In this document: piece after piece, positions 1-6,535 of the stretch | Numbering within the stretch: the stretch's first letter is position 1 | Layout: every line of letters begins with the position of its first letter | NCBI GenBank assembly: GCA_027051315.1 | Contig: JALTZE010000003.1 | Location: 1 to 7,757, forward strand | Direction: 5' to 3' | Origin: Micavibrio sp. | Lineage (GTDB): Bacteria; Pseudomonadota; Alphaproteobacteria; Micavibrionales; Micavibrionaceae | DNA: 7,757 bases | The notes under the pieces: generated by a model | Seen by the model: only the letters and a program-made list of their open reading frames with translations | Database searches by the model: none | What the model was told of the DNA's origin: nothing | Made by a program: the position numbers and the translations under genes

Positions 1-3
1 ATA

Positions 4-30
4 TTAGATATCAGTGATATATATATCTAA
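4..30. repeat. AT-rich inverted repeat at the window edge
   Basis: TTAGATAT (4-11) and ATATCTAA (23-30) are perfect complements separated by 11 nt. A competing shorter hairpin, ATATC/GATAT (8-12/16-20), sits inside it. It could be the tail of an upstream transcription unit, an operator for rpoZ, or chance in very AT-rich DNA. No clean T-tract follows directly, so I do not call it a terminator. Confidence 0.25.
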
Positions 31-63
31 AATATATTTTTCAATGTTTTTTATAGTTTTTTC

Positions 64-92
64 TTGATTTTATCCCTTTCTAACAATATATG
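64..92 (+). promoter_or_regulatory. possible sigma-70 promoter of rpoZ
   Basis: TTGATT (64-69) is followed after 17 nt by TATATG (87-92). Each matches four of six positions of the -35 and -10 consensus. Transcription would start near position 99 and give a leader of about 40 nt. A GATTC site (117-121), a potential CcrM methylation target, would lie in that leader just upstream of the ribosome binding site. AT-rich DNA yields such matches by chance, so this is tentative. Confidence 0.3.
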
Positions 93-140
93 TGGATTTC
101 AAGAAATTTTATTAAGGATTCTTTTAAAAAGGAAAACTAG

Positions 141-512
141 ATGGCACGCGTTACCATAGAAGACTGTATAGAGAAAGTTCCAAGTAGATTTGAACTTGTT
201 ATGCTTGCAGCACAAAGAGCAAGAAAAATAGGAGCAGGAGCACCTCTTCTTGTTGAAAGAGATAATGACAAAAATCCTGTTGTAGCATTAAGAGAGATTG
301 CAGAAGACAAAATTAGCCCAGAAGCACTTAAAGAGGATTTCATAAAATCTCACCAAAGAGTTGCCTCTATTGATGAAGATGATGATGAAGAAATGATTGA
401 CCTTATGGATGGTGAAGATGAATGGGGCGGCTCGGACGATGAAGCAAATAATGCCGATGAAACGCCTTCTTTGCATAGTCTTGCTGGAATGAGTATCGGC
501 GATAATAGTTAA
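141..512 (+). CDS. rpoZ: DNA-directed RNA polymerase subunit omega
   Basis: Encodes the small omega subunit, which helps fold and assemble beta-prime into RNA polymerase; in many proteobacteria it also forms part of a ppGpp binding site. The N-terminus (MARVTIEDC, then [14 protein letters not shown] at about 15-28) is the family core, and the conserved [11 protein letters not shown] segment lies at about 45-55. The protein is 123 aa, longer than the roughly 90 aa E. coli protein, because of a C-terminal tail from about residue 77 that is very rich in Asp and Glu; extended acidic tails are common in alphaproteobacterial omega. The start is supported by AAGGA (129-133) seven bases upstream. It lies directly before rsh, the usual proteobacterial order, but a strong terminator separates the two. 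Confidence 0.95.
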   Translation: MARVTIEDCIEKVPSRFELVMLAAQRARKIGAGAPLLVERDNDKNPVVALREIAEDKISPEALKEDFIKSHQRVASIDEDDDEEMIDLMDGEDEWGGSDDEANNADETPSLHSLAGMSIGDNS

Positions 513-550
513 TTTAAAAAAAATCATAGGGTCATAACCCTAAATAATAG

Positions 551-582
551 AAAGCCGACCGTAGATATTGGTCGGTTTTTTT
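551..582 (+). terminator. rho-independent terminator after rpoZ
   Basis: The stem AAAGCCGACC (551-560) pairs with GGTCGGTTTT (570-579) with one G-U wobble, around a 9-nt loop, and runs into an unbroken T-tract (576-582). It is preceded by a smaller perfect hairpin, TAGGGT/ACCCTA (527-532/537-542) with loop CATA, just after the rpoZ stop. The rsh start is only 40 bp beyond, so rsh must rely on readthrough or on a promoter I cannot identify within this short space. Confidence 0.9.
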
Positions 583-622
583 GTTACTCTGGTGCAATAG
601 CTACCTTACTGCGGAAAGTATA

Positions 623-2764
623 ATGATAACAGAAACAGATTTATTACAGCAGATAAAAAAAAATATCCCACAAATTGACGAGGATATTATTAAACGAGCA
701 TATAAATTTGCCAAAGAAAAACACGGAGAACAATTGAGGGCTTCGGGTGACCCTTATTACACACATCCTTTGGAAGTAGGGATTCAGCTAGCTGAAATGG
801 GAATGGACCAAGCAACCATAGTTACAGCATTTTTACACGATACTATCGAAGATACAGATGTTACATATGACGATATAAAAAAAGAATTTGGTGAAGAAAT
901 CGCAAATCTTGTTAATGGCGTTACAAAACTTACTAGGATAGAGCTACAAACAGTAGAGGGAAAACAGGCAGAGAATTTTAGAAAGCTTGTTTTGGCCATG
1001 TCGGAAGATATTAGAGTTCTTTTGGTTAAGCTTGCAGACAGGCTTCATAATATGAGAACATTACATCATATATCAAAACCAGAAAAAAGAAAAAGAATTG
1101 CCAGAGAAACTTTGGAAATATACGCACCACTTGCAGAACGTATTGGTACTCATAAAATAAAAGAAGAGCTTGAGGACCTTGCTTTTGGCTATTTAAATCC
1201 AGAAGCCAGAGAAAGCATAACAAACCGCCTATCATTCCTAAGACAAGAGGGTAATGACCTTGTAAATAAAATTATGGAAGAATTGAAATTCCTAGTCAAA
1301 AAAGAAGGGATAGAAGCAAAAATAACAGGGCGTGAAAAAACTAGATATTCAATATGGAAAAAGATGCAACGAAAGAATATATCTTTTGAACAGCTATCAG
1401 ATATTATGGCTTTTCGTGTTGTCGTCAAAGATATTGGTGAATGTTATCATGTGTTAGGAATTATTCATTCTAAATATCCCACCGTTCCTGGAAGATTCAA
1501 AGATTATGTCTCAACACCTAAGCCTAATGGTTATCGTTCTATTCATACCACAGTTATTGGTCCTGAGAATCAGCGTATTGAAATACAAATAAGAACTGAT
1601 GAAATGCATAAAGAAGCAGACCTTGGTATTGCTGCTCACTGGTCGTATAAATCTGAAGGCGGCTCAAACAAAAAAGCGCAAGATGCATCAAAATACAGGT
1701 GGCTGCGTGAGCTTCTGGAAATAATTGACCAAACCGGTACAGATGAATTAATGGAAAATACTAAATTGGAACTGTTCCAAGAGCAAGTATATGTATTTTC
1801 TCCTAAAGGTGACCTTTTAGAGCTTCCCAATGGTGCAACTCCTATTGATTTTGCTTATGCAGTGCATTCAGATGTTGGAAACAAATGTGTCGGAGCTAAA
1901 ATAAACGGGAGAATTGCTCCCCTTAACACAAAATTGCAAAATGGTGACCAAGTTGAAGTTGTAACAGCTAAAAATCAGAATCCATCACCTACTTGGGAAA
2001 GATTTGTTGTTACTGGGAAAGCAAGGTCACATATCAAAAGATATATACGTGCTCAACAAAGAAACGAATATATATCGCTTGGTAAAGCTATGCTACAAAA
2101 AATATTCAAACAGGAAGGGTATGAATTTACTGAAAAGGCTGTAAATGGGGTAACAGAACAGTTTAAAGCAGAAAATGCAGATGATGTATATGCAGGTATT
2201 GGTTCTGGTAATATAGTAGCAAGAGATGTATTTAAGACCATATTCCCTGCACATCGTACCATTCCGCCAAAAGTCCCACTTGATGAAGAGGGGCAGCTTA
2301 TAGAGAATCGTACATCGCAAAAAGAAAGGAAAGACGGCCCCATGCCTATAAAGGGGCTGATACCTGGTATGGCTGTACATTTTGCCAGATGTTGCCACCC
2401 ATTACCTGGTGATAGAATTGTCGGTATAGTTACAACAGGTAAAGGGGTTACTGTTCATACTATTGATTGTGAAACACTTGAAACTTTTGCTGATACGCCT
2501 GAAAGATGGCTTGATATTTCATGGGGAGAGGGCTCTGATTCACCAGAAGCCCACGTTGGGAGAATGGAGATAACTCTTGCAAATGAACCTGGTGCTCTTG
2601 GAACATTATCTACTGTTATTGGTAAAAATGGTGGTAATATCATTAATCTGAAAATTACTAACAGAACCGTTGATTTTTGGGAAATGATGATTGATGTTTA
2701 TGTTAATAATACAAAACATTTAAATAACATAATTGCTGCGTTGAGGGCTACTCCTTGTTGCTGA
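623..2764 (+). CDS. rsh: bifunctional (p)ppGpp synthetase/hydrolase (RelA/SpoT homolog)
   Basis: Makes (p)ppGpp from ATP and GTP/GDP and hydrolyses it, setting the stringent response. The HD hydrolase domain (about 25-180) keeps H48, the HDTIED motif (H72, D73, E76, D77) and D138 in LADRLHN. The synthetase domain (about 235-345) has RFKD (291-294), the signature of bifunctional rather than synthetase-only enzymes, plus Y304 in NGYRS and E320 in IEIQIRT. TGS (about 387-448), a Cys/His zinc-type segment (C590, C591, H592, C616) and ACT (about 646-713) follow, so it is full-length Rsh. ATG 623 is chosen because GGAAAG (613-618) lies upstream and the protein begins as in relatives; an in-frame TTG at 581 lies in the terminator T-tract. 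The C-terminus is odd: it stops after ATPCC, while the +1 frame continues with a family-like tail (separate entry). Confidence 0.95.
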   Translation: MITETDLLQQIKKNIPQIDEDIIKRAYKFAKEKHGEQLRASGDPYYTHPLEVGIQLAEMGMDQATIVTAFLHDTIEDTDVTYDDIKKEFGEEIANLVNGVTKLTRIELQTVEGKQAENFRKLVLAMSEDIRVLLVKLADRLHNMRTLHHISKPEKRKRIARETLEIYAPLAERIGTHKIKEELEDLAFGYLNPEARESITNRLSFLRQEGNDLVNKIMEELKFLVKKEGIEAKITGREKTRYSIWKKMQRKNISFEQLSDIMAFRVVVKDIGECYHVLGIIHSKYPTVPGRFKDYVSTPKPNGYRSIHTTVIGPENQRIEIQIRTDEMHKEADLGIAAHWSYKSEGGSNKKAQDASKYRWLRELLEIIDQTGTDELMENTKLELFQEQVYVFSPKGDLLELPNGATPIDFAYAVHSDVGNKCVGAKINGRIAPLNTKLQNGDQVEVVTAKNQNPSPTWERFVVTGKARSHIKRYIRAQQRNEYISLGKAMLQKIFKQEGYEFTEKAVNGVTEQFKAENADDVYAGIGSGNIVARDVFKTIFPAHRTIPPKVPLDEEGQLIENRTSQKERKDGPMPIKGLIPGMAVHFARCCHPLPGDRIVGIVTTGKGVTVHTIDCETLETFADTPERWLDISWGEGSDSPEAHVGRMEITLANEPGALGTLSTVIGKNGGNIINLKITNRTVDFWEMMIDVYVNNTKHLNNIIAALRATPCC

Positions 2765-2789
2765 AGTAGAAAGAGCAAGGGGGAGATAA
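2757..2789 (+). other. out-of-frame continuation of the Rsh C-terminus
   Basis: Starting one base into the penultimate codon of rsh, the +1 frame reads VAEVERARGR and then TAA (2787-2789). Joined to ALRATP, this resembles the usual end of Rsh proteins, where a final V-x-x-V-x-R strand closes the ACT domain (E. coli SpoT ends with a comparable VIKVTRNRN). Removing one T from CCTTGTTG, or restoring GT to give CCT GTT GTT GCT GAA, would recreate the reading frame. The likely explanation is a 2-nt deletion in a GTTGTTG repeat, or an assembly or sequencing error. No convincing slippery site for programmed frameshifting is visible. Confidence 0.6.
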
Positions 2790-2949
2790 AAAGTTTCTTA
2801 TAAATGGTATTTAATATTCAAAAATTTCTGCCAAATATTATTTACTGTGATATAAAACTATCATAGCTGATGTCAGCCAGAATAAAAATATATTTTATAT
2901 CCATAATCAATCGAATATGGTTATAGATTAAGTCAAATTGCTAGGAAAG
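2790..2949. other. intergenic gap between rsh and the DUF2062 gene
   Basis: This stretch is extremely AT-rich with no plausible gene. It contains a small perfect hairpin GCTGA-TG-TCAGC (2866-2877) without a following T-tract, so it is not a terminator. A TATAAA hexamer (2851-2856) and a self-complementary AAAATATATTTT (2885-2896) are promoter-like, but I find no convincing -35 partner. A promoter for the downstream cluster is plausible here but cannot be placed. Confidence 0.3.
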
Positions 2950-3525
2950 ATGTTCAAACGTAGAAAGCCAAGAAAAATAACATCGCATATAGGGGAATTT
3001 ATTTGGCCTTCGATGGGTTGGAAAAGATTCTTTAGATATGTTATGCACAGAACAATAAGGCTTTCTGGTAATAATTACTCAATTGCTGCTGGGCTTGCCT
3101 CTGGAGCTGCTATATCTTCTACTCCTATTTTCGGGACTCATATTATACAAGCATTAATTATAACTTATATAATACGTGGTAATCTGATTGCTTCTGCTAT
3201 TGGGACATTATGGGGTAATCCGTGGACTTTCCCTTTCCTTCTTTTTATGAGCTATGAAACAGGTATGTATGTACTTGATTTGGCAGGTCTTAATAGCGAT
3301 ATTCCTGAAATGGCACAAAATATTACTATGACCGATATTTTTACAAATTATATGGATTTTATTATCCCTATGACAGTTGGCGGGTATATTTGTGCCATTA
3401 TTTTATGGCCTTTATATTTTGCCGTATTTTATATTCTTATTAGAAATGCAAAAGCTGCGAAAATGACAATTAAGAAACGTAGAATAAAAAAAGTTGCCAA
3501 AGAAATTACAGGACAAGATAAATGA
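2950..3525 (+). CDS. DUF2062 family inner-membrane protein
   Basis: Matches the DUF2062 family, of unknown function, whose members recur beside acpS/lepB/rnc in alphaproteobacteria. Seen here: a basic N-terminus (MFKRRKPRK), the WPxMGWKRFFRYVxHR segment (19-34), YSIAAGLASGAAISSTPIFG (43-62) and IGTLWGNPWTFPF (84-96), the family's most conserved stretches. The first two thirds form one or two membrane hairpins (about 43-75 and 78-100). Another hydrophobic span lies at about 138-165, followed by a Lys/Arg-rich cytosolic tail. I place the start at ATG 2950 because relatives begin MFxRR, although AGGA (2943-2946) is only three bases away; an in-frame TTG at 2938 would add MLGK. The stop TGA overlaps the acpS ATG (ATGA), so the two are probably translationally coupled. 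Its job is not known; a link to the envelope or lipid functions of its neighbours is only inference. Confidence 0.85.
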   Translation: MFKRRKPRKITSHIGEFIWPSMGWKRFFRYVMHRTIRLSGNNYSIAAGLASGAAISSTPIFGTHIIQALIITYIIRGNLIASAIGTLWGNPWTFPFLLFMSYETGMYVLDLAGLNSDIPEMAQNITMTDIFTNYMDFIIPMTVGGYICAIILWPLYFAVFYILIRNAKAAKMTIKKRRIKKVAKEITGQDK

Positions 3526-3908
3526 CGATTAGCGGCATCGGAAATGATTTGGTTGATATTAGGAGAATAGAAAAATCTATAAAAAAATTTGGTGATAAAT
3601 TTCTTCACAGATGCTTTACCGAAAAAGAAATAGAAACAGCCAAAAAAAGAAAAAATGGCGGGTTGGAAATATCTGCCTTTGCAAAAAGATTTGCAGCAAA
3701 AGAAGCTATTGCGAAAGCTATGGGTACTGGATTTTCTGATGGTATTAAAATGAAAGAAATATCCATTGAAAATGATAGAAATGGCAAACCATTTGCAATA
3801 ATTAAAGGTAAAGCATTGGAAAAGCTTGGCGATAGAATAGTACATATATCTATGAGTGATGAGTATCCTTATGCGCAGGCCTTTGCCATAATAGAAATAA
3901 AAAAATAA
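3522..3908 (+). CDS. acpS: holo-[acyl-carrier-protein] synthase
   Basis: Transfers the 4'-phosphopantetheine arm from coenzyme A to a serine of apo acyl carrier protein, activating it for fatty acid and lipid A synthesis in the cytoplasm. The 128 aa length is standard. The N-terminal GIGNDLVDIRRIE motif (5-17) supplies the metal-binding D9, and KRFAAKEAIAKAMGTG (55-70) supplies E61 and the CoA-binding basic residues. The ATG overlaps the upstream TGA by four bases (ATGA), and AGGA (3510-3513) lies eight bases upstream inside the previous gene. It is followed by a 72-nt gap before lepB with no clear promoter or terminator, so cotranscription with lepB, rnc and era is likely. Confidence 0.95.
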   Translation: MTISGIGNDLVDIRRIEKSIKKFGDKFLHRCFTEKEIETAKKRKNGGLEISAFAKRFAAKEAIAKAMGTGFSDGIKMKEISIENDRNGKPFAIIKGKALEKLGDRIVHISMSDEYPYAQAFAIIEIKK

Positions 3909-3980
3909 ACATTACTTTCTTTTTTGGTAATGATTATGTAGAACATAAATTTATAGGTAAAAAACAAAAGAATATTAAAA

Positions 3981-4787
3981 ATGACTGAACAAAAAGAAAT
4001 AGATAAGCAAATAAATGAAAAACCATGTGAGGAAAAAAAGGAAGAATGGGGAGAGCTTGCAAAAACTCTGATACTCGCCCTTTTACTTGCAGGTATAATA
4101 AGAACTTTTTTATATGAACCGTTTAATATTCCTTCTGGTTCTATGAAACCCACTCTTTTGGTTGGTGATTATCTTTTTGTATCCAAAACATCATATGGAT
4201 ATAGTCAATATTCATTTCCTTTTGGTATAGCAGAGTTTGAAGGAAGAATATGGCAAGATACTCCTAAAAGAGGTGATGTTGCTGTGTTTAAGCTTCCTAC
4301 AGATACTTCTACAGATTATATAAAACGAGTTATCGGAATACCCGGAGATAAAATACAAGTTATTGGAGGAAAGCTATATATAAATAGAAAGAAAGTAGAT
4401 AGAGAACTTGTCGGATATAAACAAATAGAAGACAGAAGCGGTAGAACAAAAAGAGTAGCTGAATATATCGAAACTCTACCAAATGGTGTGATGCATACCA
4501 TATATGAAGAAGATGATATACATCCTTTGGACAATACTCCTGAATATACAGTTCCTGAGGGACATTATTTTATGATGGGAGATAACAGAGATAATTCCAG
4601 AGACAGTAGAGTACAAGAACATGTCGGATTTGTGCCGCTTGATAATTTTGTAGGTAGGGCTGAATTTATATTTTTCTCCACTAATGGTAAGGCTCGTTTT
4701 TTTGAATTTTGGAAATGGCCTATAACGATAAGATATAGTCGTATATTTAATTCTATATCTCCATCTATTTCGTTAGAAAAAGAATAA
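3981..4787 (+). CDS. lepB: signal peptidase I
   Basis: Inner-membrane serine endoprotease that removes signal peptides from Sec- and Tat-exported proteins, with its active site on the periplasmic side. The 268 aa protein starts with a charged cytoplasmic stretch (1-26, rich in Glu and Lys), then a single membrane span (about 27-45). Box B, IPSGSMKPTLLVGDY (50-64), contains the nucleophile S54. Box D, YIKRVIGIPGDK (113-124), contains the general base K115. Box E, GDNRDNSRDSR (200-210), is complete. One N-terminal span rather than the two of E. coli is usual in alphaproteobacteria. The segment at about 135-190 is a Lys/Arg/Glu-rich insertion of the non-catalytic subdomain. The start has only a weak purine-rich ribosome site (AAAAGAAT), in keeping with the AT-rich genome. 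The stop lies seven bases before rnc. Confidence 0.95.
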   Translation: MTEQKEIDKQINEKPCEEKKEEWGELAKTLILALLLAGIIRTFLYEPFNIPSGSMKPTLLVGDYLFVSKTSYGYSQYSFPFGIAEFEGRIWQDTPKRGDVAVFKLPTDTSTDYIKRVIGIPGDKIQVIGGKLYINRKKVDRELVGYKQIEDRSGRTKRVAEYIETLPNGVMHTIYEEDDIHPLDNTPEYTVPEGHYFMMGDNRDNSRDSRVQEHVGFVPLDNFVGRAEFIFFSTNGKARFFEFWKWPITIRYSRIFNSISPSISLEKE

Positions 4788-4794
4788 GAAAGTA

Positions 4795-5472
4795 ATGAGT
4801 AATCTTGATAAATTACAAAAATTAATAGGCTGGAAGTTTAGAAATATTAACTTGCTAGAAGAGGCTATTACTCACTCAAGCTTTGCCGCAAAGAATAATC
4901 TTAATAATGAAAGAATGGAATTTTTAGGAGATAGAGTTTTAGGCATAGTAATTGCCGATATATTATTCAAAAAATATCCAGATGAAGATGAGGGAGGTCT
5001 TGCCAAAAGACATTCCGCCTTGGTTAGCGGTAAAACACTTGCATTAATAGCCAAGGAGATTGATTTAGGAGAATATATGGAATTTTCTGAATCAGAAAAA
5101 TCTACTGGTGGGTCTAATAATGCTCATCTGCTTGCTAATGCTATGGAGGCATTGCTAGGGGCGATATATCTTGATGGCGATTTACAGCCATGTAAAAAAA
5201 TTATAGGAAAATTATGGGCAGATAAAATTGATATGATGGTAAAGCCACCACAAGACCCCAAAACAGAATTACAAGAATGGGCACAAGCTAGAAAATTGGG
5301 GATTCCAGAATATAAAATTATAGAAAGAAATGGTCCTGACCATTGCCCTGTTTTTGTTATATCACTTCATATATCAGGATATAGTGAGATTACTGCAAAA
5401 GGCTCTTCTAAGCGGGAGGCTGAGAAAAAAGCAGCGGCCTTATTTTTAGAAAAGATAAAAGATAATGAATAA
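4795..5472 (+). CDS. rnc: ribonuclease III
   Basis: Double-stranded-RNA endonuclease that processes the rRNA precursor and structured mRNAs; it works as a homodimer with Mg2+. The 225 aa protein has the N-terminal nuclease domain with signature NERMEFLGD (38-46, giving E39, E42 and D46). The second acidic cluster is LLANAMEALLGAIYLDGD (112-129). The dsRNA-binding domain (about 154-222, from DPKTELQEWAQ to KREAEKKAAALFLEKI) is complete. E118 corresponds to the essential E117 of E. coli, but the partner position, D114 in E. coli, is N115 here (codon AAT, 5137-5139), so one metal ligand appears changed. The rest of the protein is intact. It starts seven bases after lepB and its last eight bases overlap era, so the three genes are almost certainly one transcript. 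Confidence 0.95.
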   Translation: MSNLDKLQKLIGWKFRNINLLEEAITHSSFAAKNNLNNERMEFLGDRVLGIVIADILFKKYPDEDEGGLAKRHSALVSGKTLALIAKEIDLGEYMEFSESEKSTGGSNNAHLLANAMEALLGAIYLDGDLQPCKKIIGKLWADKIDMMVKPPQDPKTELQEWAQARKLGIPEYKIIERNGPDHCPVFVISLHISGYSEITAKGSSKREAEKKAAALFLEKIKDNE

Positions 5473-6388
5473 AAAAAATAATACAAAATGCGGATTTGTT
5501 GCTGTAATGGGGGCATCTAATGCTGGTAAATCCACATTGATAAATCTTATGACAGGGGAAAATATATCTATTATATCCCCGAAAGTACAAACAACTAGAA
5601 CTAGGGTTTTAGGGATAATTACTGAAGAAAATAGCCAGATTATAATGATTGATACTCCTGGTATATTCAAACCAAGAAAGAAACTAGATAGAGCAATGGT
5701 ATCAGCAGCATGGCAAGGAATGATGGACGCTGATATAATTTTGCTTTTGATTGATGCGAGTAATAAAGCCATCAATCATGATGCAAAACAAATAATAGAT
5801 AGGTTAAAGAAAGAGCGTGAGCTTGGTGATAAAAGACCTATATGGCTTGCAATAAACAAAATAGATAAAATTACCCCGCAAAAATTACTTGAACTATCAG
5901 CAGAACTTAATGAAATGTTAGATTTTGATAAAACATTTATGATATCTGCACTTAAAAGAAAGGGTATTGATGATTTAAAAAATTCTTTGGCAAATGAATT
6001 ACCTGAAAATGAATTTATCTTTGATAAAGATGATATAACAGATATGCCCGCAAGAATGATAGCTGCGGAAATTACCAGAGAGCAGATATATCTGCAGCTT
6101 CATAAAGAATTGCCCTATGCCATTACTGTTGAAACAGAAAAATGGGAAAATTTTGATAATGGCAGTATAAAGATAAGTCAAATTATATATGTTGAAAAAG
6201 ATAGCCAAAAAGCAATAATTCTTGGGAAAGCTGGAACAAAAATAAAACAGCTTGGTGAGCGTTCAAGAAAAAATATAGAAAAATTTATGGGTTGTACTAT
6301 TCACCTTAAATTATTTGTAAAAGTTAAAGAAAACTGGAGTAACGACCCTGAACGTTATATTGCATGGGGATTAGACCCTTCCGTTTAA
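5465..6388 (+). CDS. era: ribosome-assembly GTPase Era
   Basis: GTP-binding protein that binds the 3' end of 16S rRNA and assists 30S subunit maturation. The 307 aa protein has all G motifs: G1 GASNAGKST (16-24), G2 around QTTRT (42-46), G3 DTPG (63-66), G4 NKID (131-134) and G5 SALK (161-164). The C-terminal KH domain (about 200-295) includes ILGKAGTKIKQLGERSR and ends with the typical NWSNDPERYIAWGLD. G1 has Ser where relatives usually have Pro (GAPNAGKST), a mild variation. The ATG lies inside the end of rnc (8-base overlap, ATGAATAA), a classic rnc-era coupling that pairs rRNA cleavage with assembly. In many alphaproteobacteria recO follows; here the cluster ends and a long regulatory gap begins. 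Confidence 0.96.
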   Translation: MNKKNNTKCGFVAVMGASNAGKSTLINLMTGENISIISPKVQTTRTRVLGIITEENSQIIMIDTPGIFKPRKKLDRAMVSAAWQGMMDADIILLLIDASNKAINHDAKQIIDRLKKERELGDKRPIWLAINKIDKITPQKLLELSAELNEMLDFDKTFMISALKRKGIDDLKNSLANELPENEFIFDKDDITDMPARMIAAEITREQIYLQLHKELPYAITVETEKWENFDNGSIKISQIIYVEKDSQKAIILGKAGTKIKQLGERSRKNIEKFMGCTIHLKLFVKVKENWSNDPERYIAWGLDPSV

Positions 6389-6431
6389 TCAAGCTATTAC
6401 CTAAATAATAAAAATCAAATTTTGATGAAAA

Positions 6432-6440
6432 TGTGGATAA
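6432..6440 (-). promoter_or_regulatory. perfect DnaA box upstream of gcrA
   Basis: TGTGGATAA on the + strand is the exact complement of the high-affinity DnaA box TTATCCACA. I found no other perfect copy in the window by eye. It lies 138 bp before the gcrA start and about 25 bp upstream of the candidate -35 element, a suitable place for an activator. In Caulobacter, DnaA activates gcrA transcription; extending this to here is inference from position and match. Confidence 0.65.
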
Positions 6441-6451
6441 AGATTTTTTTT

Positions 6452-6535
6452 GATTCGCTGAATCTTGTGCAGTGATTCGTTCATTTGCTACACTCTAATC
6501 ATTAAGGGATACAATTATATTTATCTAGTTGAATC
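6452..6535. promoter_or_regulatory. cluster of four GANTC (CcrM) sites in the gcrA promoter
   Basis: GATTC (6452-6456), GAATC (6460-6464), GATTC (6474-6478) and GAATC (6531-6535) fall in 84 bp, the first three within 27 bp. Reading the rest of the window by eye gives only about fourteen more sites in 7.6 kb, with none at 5306-6451 or 6536-7264. GANTC is the target of the cell-cycle methyltransferase CcrM, and GcrA acts at promoters carrying methylated GANTC. The second site abuts the candidate -35 and the third lies in the spacer, so methylation-dependent or autogenous control of gcrA is likely. Confidence 0.7.
6465..6494 (+). promoter_or_regulatory. candidate gcrA promoter
   Basis: TTGTGC (6465-6470) and TACACT (6489-6494) are 18 nt apart. 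The -10 in context, GCTACACT (6487-6494), resembles the alphaproteobacterial housekeeping -10 form GCTANAWC. Transcription would start near 6501, leaving a leader of about 77 nt that contains an inverted repeat. The -35 is weak, as expected of a promoter needing an activator; the DnaA box lies just upstream. Confidence 0.45.

Noticed and set aside
91..99. Second DnaA-box-like sequence TGTGGATTT upstream of rpoZ
   Set aside because: It matches only seven of nine positions and such matches are frequent in AT-rich DNA.
581..622. Upstream TTG start adding 14 residues to Rsh
   Set aside because: The TTG lies inside the terminator T-tract and has no ribosome site; the added residues do not resemble Rsh N-termini, whereas ATG 623 has GGAAAG at good spacing.
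2053..2398. Two antisense open frames within rsh
   Set aside because: They mirror the conserved Rsh helical/TGS-to-ACT region and have no initiation signal or recognisable protein features.
2756..2764. Programmed +1 frameshifting at the end of rsh
   Set aside because: CCT-TGT-TGC-TGA offers no favourable re-pairing in the +1 frame and lacks the features of known sites such as prfB; an indel is simpler.
2938..2949. TTG start adding MLGK to the DUF2062 protein
   Set aside because: Relatives begin MFxRR, matching ATG 2950, and no Shine-Dalgarno precedes the TTG. The short spacing at ATG 2950 keeps this slightly open.
3429..3845. 138-codon open frame on the - strand
   Set aside because: It lies antisense to the end of the DUF2062 gene and acpS, both clearly coding, and its Phe/Ile/Ser-rich content is typical of the shadow of Lys/Glu-rich AT-rich genes.
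3910..3948. Weak hairpins CATTAC/GTAATG and TTATGT/ACATAA between acpS and lepB
   Set aside because: Six-bp AT-rich stems, one with an 11-nt loop, and no T-tract after either; expected by chance at this base composition.
6414..6451. Possible era terminator: ATCAA/TTGAT stem followed later by eight T residues
   Set aside because: The stem is only five AT-rich base pairs and the T-run begins about 18 nt after it, so it does not form a normal intrinsic terminator.
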